DNA of 64,000 bases, from assembly GCA_911728435.2 (NCBI GenBank), contig OU452199.1:22950860-23014859 (forward strand), given 5' to 3'. A program made the position numbers and the translations under genes. Each line of letters opens with the position of its first letter. The first letter of the stretch is position 1. This DNA is from Apoderus coryli. Its lineage: Eukaryota > Arthropoda > Insecta > Coleoptera > Attelabidae. Shown one piece after another: positions 11,445 to 21,269 of the stretch. The notes beneath the pieces are model-generated. The model saw only the letters and a list, made by a program, of their open reading frames with translations, had not been told where the DNA came from and searched no databases.

Positions 11445-12035
11445 GGAAATGAAACGACGTCTACTCCACAAAATACGTTATTTATATATGTTCAAATCAA
11501 AGGAGGAACATAGCCAGACATGTTTCGGAATATTCTACTCCATCCTCGGTGGCATTACACATATAATTTACAGAAACTCAGAATTTCAGTGATTATACAT
11601 GGAAAAATGCAAACATCTATAATAGGCACCTTGTGAAAAAGAAAAATTAAATTACTATTATATAGGTTACTTAAGGTTAACATATTAAATTTGTTTGTAT
11701 TTCATAGTAATTATCTTAATATATCTAATAATAACTTAAAATTATATACAAAAAGAAATAATACAACGATCAAAATACAAAAAGTAAAAAAAAAATGTAA
11801 TATGTAACCTATATAATAGTAATTTCATTTTAATTTGTCTTTTTCACAAGGTGTCTATTATAGATGTTTGAATTTTTCCATGTATAATCACTGAATATCT
11901 GAGTTTATGTCAATTCTATTTGCTATGCCACTGAAGATGGAATAGAATATTCCGAAACATGTCTGGCTATGTTCCTCCTTTGATTTTAACATAATATATA
12001 AATAATGTAACGTCGTTTCATTTCCAAATACAGCC
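11445..12035. mobile_element. fold-back Penelope-type terminal repeats
   Basis: Two arms of about 200 bp (11445-11650 and 11810-12035) are inverted copies separated by about 160 bp of AT-rich sequence. Each arm contains an ACATGT-centred hammerhead motif and the GGAGGAACATAGCCAGACAT segment. No RT is present, so this looks like two terminal repeats of a Penelope-like element joined without the coding part, or a non-autonomous derivative. Confidence 0.6.
11927..11967 (+). ncRNA. hammerhead ribozyme, ACATGT class
   Basis: Stem I GCCA, core CTGAAGA (fits CUGANGA), one extra T, stem II GGAAT/ATTCC around AGAAT, GAAA, CAT, cleavage triplet GTC, stem I TGGC. All pairs are complementary. The inverted partner near 11515-11560 has CCGAGGA, breaking the invariant U4, and is probably dead. 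Confidence 0.7.
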
Positions 12036-12129
12036 CACTCCTCTTTAAAATAATAAATTGTTTAGAAATGGGCTTGTTTAACAAAACAAGACTTAATGCC
12101 GAGAGTTTGTCTGTCAACCACTATACTTT

Positions 12130-12171
12130 CACCAAAGGGTCGTTTCGTCGATCCACGACTCATCAGTGGTG
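12130..12171 (-). ncRNA. hammerhead ribozyme, unit 1, altered cleavage region
   Basis: Core CTGATGA, stem II GTCG/CGAC with TGGAT loop, GAAA and stem I CACCA/TGGTG are intact. The segment after GAAA reads CGACCCTT instead of CGGCCGTC, so stem III loses a pair and the cleavage triplet is CTT. Confidence 0.6.
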
Positions 12172-12461
12172 ATCGGTCAGTAGTTGACAGCCAAACACTC
12201 GTAAATAATGTGGTATATACCCCACACGGTACAGAGATATAAAAGAATGTGTTTGGCGACATCTAGTTTCTGTTGGTAGTACGCCGAGCGAACAACAATT
12301 CACTATATCGATTGCTTGGGAGGTCACTGACTTCATAAAGCACAACCACCAACACATAGATGCGCCGATACTCCCTTTAGCGGGACGCCTATATTAGAAA
12401 TAGGCTTGTTTAACAAAACAAGACTTAACGCCGAGAGTTTGTCTGTCAACCACTATACTTT

Positions 12462-12503
12462 CACCAGACGGCCGTTTCGCCGATCCACGACTCATCAGTG
12501 GTG
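12462..12503 (-). ncRNA. hammerhead ribozyme, unit 2
   Basis: Core CTGATGA, stem II GTCG/CGGC (one U-G wobble) with TGGAT loop, GAAA, CGGCC, cleavage triplet GTC and stem I CACCA/TGGTG, all on the minus strand. Confidence 0.75.
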
Positions 12504-12657
12504 ATCGGTCAGTAGTTGAGAGACAAACTCTGTGGTATATACCCTACACGGTACAGATACAGAGATGTAAAAGAATGTGTTTGGCGACATCTAGTTTATG
12601 TTGGTAGTACGTCGAGCGAACAACAATTCACTATATCGACTGCTTGGGAGGTCACAA

Positions 12658-14189
12658 CCATTACAAATTATTTGTTTACATGGGAACCCCTATGTTCCCG
12701 CAGACAGACGGCAAGTTGTTACTGCGCAAATTTTCCTGTTTATATTTGCTTAGTATGTAGATTCACAATTCCATCCAATAGTTTCATATTTTTACGAGAG
12801 CGATTATTTTACTGAGCTTTCTATTAACAGCCAAATCTAATTCTAGTTAATGGAGGAACATATTTGTCAGGTTTCCTGTTGCTCCGTTTCATCCTCCTCC
12901 AGGCATAAGCGGCATTAAAAATCTGATATTGGTTTTAAAATTTGTTGAATATTGTAGGCAGATTTAAATTTTTGTAAAGGTAAAGACGTTTTTCATGCAA
13001 TTTACTGAGTTCATGTTTTTTCTTAACATAACTACCTAGTTGCTAAAAAAAAGATTATTAAAAGCATGTTTAATCCAACTTGTATTATCTCTATTTTTAA
13101 AAATACGTTCACTTCTATTTTACTAAAAATGAAACTAATTTAAGATAGGTTTATAAAAATATAAAATTTTATTAAGTATAATCTTGAGATTTAAAAATTA
13201 GTCAATCAATAACAAAATATAAAATATTGTAATTAATTTCAGTGTAAAAGTTAATCTAATAAATATATATTTTATGTTTATATTATTATATTTTAAGTAC
13301 ACATAAAAATATTTTAACTAAATAAATATTTAATATAAAATATTAAATTAAAATTAAAAAATAAATCTAAATAGGAATGTTTCGAAATGATATTAATAAA
13401 TTTCATTATTCTCATTTATTCTAAGTAGTAGGCATTATCTTATATCTGATTATGATACATCTAGAAATCCAGACCAACTACCTCTCATAAATAATTATAT
13501 TAACCGAAGTAAGTGCGTTCCTGTGAATTTACGGTGGTCACTTTTCGGTGAGTTATGTACCTTATTTTTCATACGACAAATCTTTTTGTACTATTATTTC
13601 ATCAATTTCAAATGCCTTTTAAAAAGGTAACTATAAAATCTAGTAGAATCATTGAGTGTTCAAGAAAGTACACTCGACAGTATGGAGTATTATTAACGCT
13701 CGACGCTTTATATTTATATATTATTTTGTAAATATTATTAGATAATAGCAGAACATTATTATCTTGTGCCATTCATAAACAAATATAAATGTAATAGAAA
13801 TTTATCAACTCTGGTTCTAATCATTATGAATCACAACGAAAAATGCAATACATGACATTCCAGCTAGTAAATAAAATAGGGCATGTCAAGGGCATGGTGT
13901 TACAAGAACTAATTTAGAACGCTTTTATAAGAACACAAGGCAAGAATTATGATATGAATGTGACTCAGGAATCGTGTAAACAGAAGCAGATGTCTGTAAA
14001 TGAATAGATAGATAAAAGTATGGATCACAATAGATTCTTGTGGTGGCAGCCAATTCGGACTCATCCTACAAGCACCTAAAAAAAACTCTTCGAGGAATGG
14101 AGTATTACCAACTCAACCAGGGTTACTACCTATTGGGTCAATAACTTTGTGTATAATATTTTTATATTTATCAATTTGTATGTGAATGG
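12658..14189. other. no recognised gene
   Basis: Very AT-rich spacer (13000-13800 especially), with no open frame of note and no terminal repeat that I could pair. Confidence 0.5.
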
Positions 14190-14457
14190 TGTAGTATAAG
14201 GATAAATTAGTTAATGTATACATATTAGATATAAGTTAAAAGCACTAGGAATATATCGCAAAATTGTTCTAATTAATAAGTTAATAAGTAAGTATATTTT
14301 TGTTATATTAAAGATTGCAATTAAGCAATAATAATCAAAACAATTAAATGTAATATTTCTTTATTTTACTATGAATAATTAATTATAATCTAACTATGAA
14401 ATAGAATAGACTCGTTTTATTTAAATTCAACTCCTCTTCAACTCCAAGTTTATCACA
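14190..14457 (+). repeat. 5' LTR
   Basis: TG...CA-bounded repeat matching 16015-16066 plus 19144-19359 with only a few substitutions. The primer-binding site follows directly as TGGCGATCCTGCC (14458-14470), the usual TGG start of a tRNA-complementary site. Confidence 0.88.
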
Positions 14458-14532
14458 TGGCGATCCTGCCTAAAGAACTCACTAGTAGAATAGTATTTTA
14501 AGTTTAAGTAAAAACTCATATTATAACAAGAT

Positions 14533-14766
14533 ATGGGAAATTCAAGAAGTAAAGATGAAGAAATTATAATAGCACAAGCCGGAAACAGTGGTGGTCAGAC
14601 CAATGAATTGAAATTTGGGACAATCCAAGATATACTACATTTGTTGGCTGTTGTATTGTTGGTCCTGATTATTTTATATTTATTATACAAATGGTGCCAG
14701 AAATCAATGCAGAAGACGATCAGGAGAGAAATTTTAAGAAGTAACGTTGGGGTTAACGAGGTTTAA
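14533..14766 (+). CDS. small membrane-anchored protein of the LTR element
   Basis: A 77-residue frame beginning MGNSRSKDEE, with Gly2 and Ser/Arg/Lys as in an N-myristoylation signal. A hydrophobic segment at about residues 33-55 (LLAVVLLVLIILYLLY core) is followed by a basic C-terminal tail (KWCQKSMQKTIRREI). A short MGN-type membrane protein upstream of gag appears in some insect Ty3/Gypsy-like elements (recalled from the family, not checked). It lies 75 bp after the 5' LTR and 150 bp before gag. The frame is intact, and its role in particle assembly at membranes is inferred. Confidence 0.65.
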   Translation: MGNSRSKDEEIIIAQAGNSGGQTNELKFGTIQDILHLLAVVLLVLIILYLLYKWCQKSMQKTIRREILRSNVGVNEV

Positions 14767-14918
14767 ATTATGTTTTAGTAAGCAATAATGGTTACGTATT
14801 TAATGGGTCAAGAGTAATAGTAATATAATATGGGAATGGAAATATGATAGTTATACAAATATAAATAAAATTATTGTTGTAATGGACATATGTAATATAA
14901 GCGCATTAAGCGGATGTT

Positions 14919-15775
14919 ATGTCACGAGAGTTCATTGACTTAAAAGCACTACTGGAAGAAGTACGATGCGCATACAAAAATTTGGAAAAAGATAATTTGG
15001 AGAGAAGAACAAATAGAAAGGTCATAGAAAGTTATTTAGTTAAGTTAGATAAATTCAAATTAGAGCTAAGTAATATTAAGGAAATGTTTTTTAAAAAAGA
15101 TAATACAAATTTAAAGAATCTAAGTAAATATGAACTATACAGTAATGAAATAAATACTTATTTAGAATATAGTAATAAAGTATTAAAAGGTAGACTGACA
15201 AATATAGACAAAAACCCAATAATTCCTCAAGTAATTGCAAATTCATCCGATATAAGCATCATGTCTGAAAAATTTGATTTAAAAACTGCAGCGGGTTTAA
15301 TTCCTATGATGGATGGTTCAGAAGCAACCACAAAACGATTGATTGATAGCATTGAGTTATACGATTCGCTTTTAGATAATGATGGTAAAAAATTATTGAC
15401 AACAAACCTATGTCAATAACACTTTTCTAGTTAACGATCTAAAGGCTCATTTTATTTCTAAACAGTCCGTGTTTGCTTCATCGTCCAAATTAAATAGCGA
15501 AAAACAATACGCTAGATCGATAGATGAATATGGAAAGACCATTGAGGAATTAATGGTAAACTTGACTATTGCGCAAGCAGACGGGAATATAGACAATATG
15601 CAAATCTTAAGGACAGTAACGAAAAAACTGCTATAAATTGTTTTGCTAACGGGTTAAATAGTAGTGAAATGAGAACGGTCATTAAGGCGAGGAACTATTT
15701 GAATTTGAGTGACGCGATTAGTGGTGCGAAAGACGAGGAACTGACATTAAATAATTCTAAATCAATGTACAGACT
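14919..15775 (+). pseudogene. Ty3/Gypsy Gag (matrix/capsid), frameshifted
   Basis: The first piece (14919-15419, 166 residues) starts at ATG 14919 and has a coiled N-terminal half rich in Lys, Glu and Leu. It then enters the capsid N-domain at FDLKTAAGLIPMMDGSE. A frameshift near 15405 moves the reading to the next frame, where SKQSVFAS, then DEYGKTIEELMVNLTIAQAD and NCFANGLNSSEMRTVIKARN follow (about 15455-15700). These are capsid C-domain motifs of Ty3/Gypsy Gag. Another break lies near 15605-15635. The gene stops at about 15775, where pol sequence joins by deletion. Confidence 0.8.
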
Positions 15776-15972
15776 TTGACAAACATTCGAAATTAATAAC
15801 ATATAAATTAGGCGACAAAATTTTAGTAAAAAATGACGCTGGTAAAAAATCAGAACAGATTTTCAATGGACCATATGAGGTAATTGAAGATAGGGCTCCT
15901 AATGTTCTTATTAAAATAAATAATCAAATTTCAGAGGTACATAAAAACCGAACAAAAATATATGAAGAATAA
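15776..15972 (+). pseudogene. pol C-terminus with GPY/F-type integrase tail
   Basis: Short frame containing YKLGDKILVKND and FNGPYEVIED, the GPY/F module found at the C-terminus of Ty3/Gypsy integrases, followed by VHKNRTKIYEE and a stop just before the polypurine tract (GTAGGAGG) and the 3' LTR. Protease, RT, RNase H and the integrase core are all missing, so a deletion joined gag to this tail at about 15775. Confidence 0.8.
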
Positions 15973-16639
15973 ACATTTTTTAAAATTTGTTTTTTTTTTG
16001 GTTTTCGTAGGAGGTGTAGTATAAGGATAAATTAGTTAATGTATACATATTAGATACAAGTTAAAACGTTGATTGAAATATTTAATAAGATTCGGAACGC
16101 TCGTCTCTTTTTCGTTCTTTGCTCAACTGCACTAGCGCATCTGTGAACGGGCAAACTAAGTTCTTAGTCAAGATGCCTGACTGACGCAACTGTATCGATC
16201 GATCTACTACACTGAAAGTTGGATATTGCGGTACAATAGCAACAGATGGCATAGCGGCGTTCTACCCCATTCGTTCATTTCGTTAATGAGACGTTGCCGT
16301 GAGTAGATTTTTTTCTTTTATTCTCTAAAGATTCTCTAGATTCGTTGACTACTTTTATTAAAAATATCGTTGACTGAAATATTTTCTTTTAATAAATGAG
16401 ATAATATAACATATAAAATCCCTAATATATTTAATATACAATTTCATGCTTAATTTATATGATATTTAATAATATACAAGGGTTTTAAAAGATATAAATG
16501 ACTAGGGAAGTAGGGTTCAAGTCATAAAAAATGTTTACTAACATTTATCGTTGATTGAAATATTTATTTCAAAATAGGTTTGTTTTATCATGCAGTTCAG
16601 AACGATTCTGGAACTAATTTATTATTTGGTCGGTGAAAT

Positions 16640-16670
16640 AGTTGATTGAAATATTTAATTTCAATCAACG
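16640..16670. mobile_element. 31-bp palindromic micro-insertion, family 1
   Basis: Two inverted copies of the 16067-type terminus (GTTGATTGAAAT, ATTTCAATCAAC) meet at a TTAA-type centre. Flanks are GTGAAAT (16633-16639) and GTGAAAG (16671-16677), an almost perfect 7-bp direct repeat. Confidence 0.65.
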
Positions 16671-17103
16671 GTGAAAGTTATACGGGAACATGACCAGTTT
16701 TGGTTTGATCAGTGTGGTGACCATCGCAATATTATTATTAAACAATTAATAAAAATAAAATTATTTAGGGCTGTTAAGCGGGTTAGTTCTAGTAATAATA
16801 AAATTAAAGATAACGAATCAGGTAAACCACATAGGAAAATAAGAATATTACATTAGAGTTTTGACTTATAGGTATATTAGTCATCGGCCAAACTGTTTCT
16901 CATATTATGTTATGCAAATATAGTTGTATTCACGGTTAGATGGAATGGGTTTATTTTTTATTTATTTTCTCAAGTTCCTGTTAAATTTTGGTGTATTGTT
17001 TAATTATTAATAAAAACATACTGAGACTAACAAATAAAAACATATAAAAAAAACTTTCTAAATTACGAGTTTCATTTTTTTTTGTTGGACACTGGAGTCC
17101 ACA

Positions 17104-17411
17104 GGGGTTTACCAACTCAAGTGTAAAGATTGTCCAAAAGTTTATATTGGTCAAACTGGACGCAATTTCAAAACACGTTTGAAAGAACATAAAAATTCAT
17201 ATATCACTAATAATACAAATTCTACTTATTCCGATCATTTCATAGCAGATAACCATAGTTTTAATAGCCAAAAATTTACTTTACTAGAAGCACTAGAAAT
17301 TAACAAATGAAGAAATACAGAAAATCTTTTAAACGACCAAACCAATATAAATAATTCTCCTCTTTTGAAATTGTTTGCCTGTCTTCTACCTTTAAATTTT
17401 ATTTCAATGTA
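17104..17411 (+). pseudogene. Penelope-like GIY-YIG endonuclease remnant
   Basis: The frame reads GVYQLKCKDC, then KVYIGQTGRNFKTRLKEHK, HFIADNHSF and ALEINK, followed by one in-frame TGA (near 17309), and continues to SPLLKLF with a stop at 17411. This is the GIY-YIG module with its Cys pair from a Penelope-like element different from that at 2-3 kb. The RT is absent. It is followed by a 45-bp inverted repeat (17441-17490 and 17556-17605) that may be the 3' structure of that element. Confidence 0.75.
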
Positions 17412-17440
17412 AAACACTGTTATGTTGGTATTTACCACTT

Positions 17441-17605
17441 GAGTTCATTTCTGGGGTTTCCATATATTTTTTTTATACCTTACACTATATTATTACTTTA
17501 CTTACCTGTTTTTACCTAATAGTTTAGAAACCAAACTCCAGGTAAACAAAGTAATATTGTGTAAGGTATACAAAAATATATATGGAAAAACCCAGAAATG
17601 AGCTT
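17441..17605. repeat. inverted repeat downstream of GIY-YIG remnant
   Basis: The segment with TTTCTGGGGTTTCCATATAT (near 17449) reappears inverted near 17580 as ATATATGGAAAAACCCAGAA, with ATACCTTACAC and GTGTAAGGTAT as the inner arms. The hairpin spacer is about 65 bp. Confidence 0.6.
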
Positions 17606-19954
17606 ATGTCAGATATTCTTTTACCATTTTATAAGAAGCTACTGTCTAGCGAAACACGTGTAATGTACATAAATTAAAAATAAAATTAGTGGAAATTAAT
17701 AACTTTAATTTAATATGAATGTCCATGGATAGTTACATAATATCAAGTTTACAGGTTGGGTAGATGGGGGATAGATACTACATAGTTTGTAGGTTACTAA
17801 GATAACGTCCCATATTTCAAAAACCATAAGTTTTTCAACCTATGTTTTTCAAGGTAAACCACCCAAAAATTAGTTATTCCACATTCTGTTAAAGTTCTGA
17901 TGGTAAAACCACGAACTCCCTGTATAGCATACATTTTTTTTCACATTGTTACAGACCATTATAAATCGATCTTTGCCATTGTCTTTTATTAAGAAAACTA
18001 AGATATGTCAAACAATTAGTTCTATAAAAAAATTATTATCTTTTTGCCTTTTAGTAGCCTTCAAGAACACAGAATCACAAAAATTTCCCTGGGGAAATGT
18101 ATCATTTTCTTTCCCCTGCCTTTAGAATAGCCGAAATCTGTTATATTAAAACCCATTTTTGCCTTGTATTTTAGACGTTCTTCCGAACATAGAAAAAAAT
18201 GTATATATAACCTTCGACTTTTTAAGTTTCGGGTTAATTTCTTTTTATTCTCTTCAGATCGCCCATGAGGTTCAATAGGTATATCCTTAGCGAGTCGAAA
18301 TCAATATAAAAAAAATTCTTGTGCATTTCCTATGGTACCATATCCATAGTCAACAATTAACTGAATATTGAGATCTATCAATTAGCTCTAAACATGCCGT
18401 ACAGTTATGTTTACTCTGTGACATACTTGGGAGATAATGCTAACGAGCAAACTTAAAAAGAAACCAAATTTCAGAAATCAAAAATAATATTGTAAGGACG
18501 ACCTGTATATACGCAAATGTATAACTATATTATTTGTTTTATGTATTTAAAATTATTTTACTTGCTATCCTAAACAATTTTTTTTATAACTTGTACGTTG
18601 AATTTAACCGTTGATTGAATATTTAATTTAACATAGGTAATGTATGATTTATATTTTTATGATTTATCGAGGATAAGTAATATTTTTATTAAACCAAATT
18701 ATATATTTAGAGACAATAAATTGCTGGAAACAGTTCCATACAAGAAACGAAAAATTCAAAGACATAATCACTTGATTAATTTCATGCTCTCCTACGTTAA
18801 AACACTTTTACAATGAATAAGCGAACAAAACCGATATTAAATATGTCAATCAACGACAAAACTAAAAACTACCTCCGTTTATTACTACCACTACTGTTGA
18901 ATCGGCAACATCTAGTTTTTCGACGGCGTTTCAATAGATGTTCGATGCTACGACGAAAATATTCTTAGGTATTAATTCGTATAGTCGCCGCAACATATGG
19001 GATGACGCCTGTTACCGGGTAGGTGTTCTCTGGGAGAGGGGTAAGGCGAGCATAGCGGGGCGCATTGTCCTTACCCCGCAAGCGACGACCCCCTCTCGTC
19101 CGGCGTTGCGTATCTTATTAAATATTTCAATCAACGGTTAAAAGCACTAGGAATATACCGCACAATTGTTCTAATTAATAAGTTAATAAGTAAGTATATT
19201 TTTGTTATATTAAAGATTGCAATTAAGCAATAATAATCAAAACAATTAAATGTAATATTTCTTTATTTTACTATGAATAATTAATTATAATCTAACTATG
19301 AAATAGAATAGACTCGTTTTATTTAAATTCAACTCCTCTTCAACTCTAAGTTTATCACAATGGATTTATTTTTTATAAATACATATCGGATAGAGAAAAT
19401 AACATCTAATGTTTGAGCAGATAACATGCATAGTGAAACAAAGTTTACAACTACGGCCGGACAAATTTAGAATTCCATTCTATTCATTGAGAACACTAGA
19501 TTCACCCGAACTCCCTTCACTGAAGACTTTGGGGGCTTTTTAAAGGTTGAGATAATTAAAATTGGTCGGTAATTTTCAATATGTGAACTATCATTGGTTT
19601 TAAAAATAGGACAAACTCTAGACAACTTTCAGGCTACAGAAAATTCTCTCGATTTATTAAATGACCAAAACAACTTGGGATCATTATTAATACTAGCTTC
19701 TGCATGTTGAATATAGCGAGAGTAACCATCCGCATGCTTTTAACACTTTATGACATTGACCCTTCCTCTTAATATACCTTATGATTTCAGAAGTATATCA
19801 TGTTGGATATTTGACCATTTGGGATGGTGCTTGATCGTTCTAGATTTGCAGACGTGGCTTGCCCAATATGCATATGATGGTCAATTACTATTTTCTTAAA
19901 TAATGCTTAGGTGGACCATGTACTGCCATATTATAATATTTTTTTTCCTTCACC

Positions 19955-20120
19955 ATGTACATGGAAGAGAAATGGGTAATTTTACGAAAAATAGCGATAG
20001 AGGATCCACGCGAACCTGATGGTATGCCGTGCGCAATATACCATCATGTGATTGACCATATAACGCCTAGTTTGGCCAAATTGATTATTTTATTAAAGGA
20101 ATGTTTGCACAAAAAAATAT
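19955..20120 (+). pseudogene. possible LINE reverse transcriptase fragment
   Basis: The frame contains EPDGMPCAIYHHVIDHITPSL followed by a Leu/Ile-rich helix and KECLHKKI. This resembles the PDGIP...ISPSLxxLINECL...G motif at the start of non-LTR RT domains. No catalytic motif follows, so the call is tentative. The surrounding 19364-21200 has no other recognised gene apart from an AATAAAG-type LINE tail near 20640-20670. Confidence 0.4.
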
Positions 20121-21269
20121 ATTTTTTTAATTTGTTAGCAATATGTTGATTAAACTGAAAAAAATGCAAAATCGTTCAGGTTTATTATACACGTGCTTTT
20201 GAGACCCTGATCACAGGAAAATTTCAACATTTTCGTGTTAGCTGTGTACCTCTAAATTGGATAACGTCTGCACCATATATTAGTCATCAATTGGACAATC
20301 CGCAGAAGTAAAACGTTTTTTGCAGTAATTAATGACAAAACAATTTTGGATTCCTTCACTAACTCTAATTTTCACAACTACCGAAAGACTCAGAATGTTT
20401 CAATGAGAAAGTCTGAGGATTGATCTGTATTGCCAGAATCAGTGAAATCACTGGAATTTAACTAAATTTTAATGTAGGATACAGTCTCGTCTGTTGTCGG
20501 GATATCTCTACTCTGTTGACCAGTATATAGACGCGTATTTTATAATAATAATAATAAATCATTTTATTTCTCTGTCAATTCAAAATAACACTATATTTTA
20601 TTGTTTGTATATTGCTTTGACTACAATTTATACTATTGCCAAACGTAGTGAATAAAGATTATTATTATTAACCTAACGTTAGATTTCAGAAGGTTCGATT
20701 TACATAGATAGCACTCTGGGCACTATTTTTCACATCGTTCGCAGTTGTGCAAGCCTATTTTGATGCGAATGCTATAAATACTATTCTAGGCAACTCAGCG
20801 AAACTGTAACCATGGACGATTTATAAATTTAATATAATTTTCTCGATTTGAAGAATTAATGAAAGCTAACAATAAATTTGGAAGAAAAATAAATAGAAAA
20901 CAGAAAATAAAGATGTAAAACTAGAACTTTTACAAATAGAAGAATAGAACACTAATAATGAATGAATGTGTGTATCTTGTATGTCGGCAACTAAATTTGA
21001 AGTTTTGTGAGGTTTATTTGCAGTATTTGAAATTTAATTTATATTGACGTGTTCAGAAAAATATGGTGGTGAGTTGTACAGTGTTTTTTGTGGAATCAAA
21101 TGTTTGTAGCTGTTAAATTTTGATAATAGGCGTGATATATTAATTGCAAAAAGCTACCTATAGAACTTTTTTGTGCTTATCAATCTGATAAAGTACTACT
21201 ACTAGATCCACTCGCGACAGAACCGGACTTACTGGAACAAGATAATATAAAATAAAATAAAAATATACC

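Larger units (their letters stand above)
12065..12657. repeat. tandem retrozyme-like repeat, 332-bp period
   Basis: Unit 1 is 12065-12396; unit 2 starts at 12397 with the same sequence (TAGGCTTGTTTAACAAAAC) and ends near 12657 after an internal deletion. Each unit has one minus-strand hammerhead, so the ribozymes lie about one unit length apart. Head-to-tail copies of a few hundred bases with a hammerhead in each are the hallmark of retrozymes, small non-coding retroelements that move through circular RNA and borrow another element's reverse transcriptase. Confidence 0.75.
16067..19136. mobile_element. 3.07-kb inverted-terminal-repeat element with 7-bp target duplication
   Basis: Inserted in the 3' LTR. 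Both ends read CGTTGATTGAAATATTTAAT inward, with similarity continuing to about 34 bp. The LTR sequence GTTAAAA is duplicated at 16060-16066 and 19137-19143; the uninterrupted 5' LTR has it once. Inside are a Penelope GIY-YIG remnant, GC-rich termini (near 18975-19110), and several extra partial copies of the same terminal sequence. No transposase was recognised. A 7-bp duplication is not typical of hAT (8), Mutator (9) or piggyBac (4), so the superfamily is open. Confidence 0.85.
14190..19359 (+). mobile_element. Ty3/Gypsy LTR retrotransposon, internally deleted, 3' LTR split
   Basis: 5' LTR 14190-14457 (268 bp) starts TGTAGTATAAGG and ends ATCACA. The 3' LTR starts at 16015, is interrupted at 16066 by the 3.07-kb insertion, and resumes from 19144 to 19359. 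The 4-bp target duplication ATGG flanks both ends (14186-14189 and 19360-19363). Between the LTRs are a small membrane protein, a gag piece and only the last 60 or so codons of pol, so most of gag-pol is deleted and the element is non-autonomous. Confidence 0.9.

Noticed and set aside
20200..20230. Possible hammerhead core near CCCTGATCACAGG
   Set aside because: G8 of the core is missing and no GAAA segment or closing stem follows.
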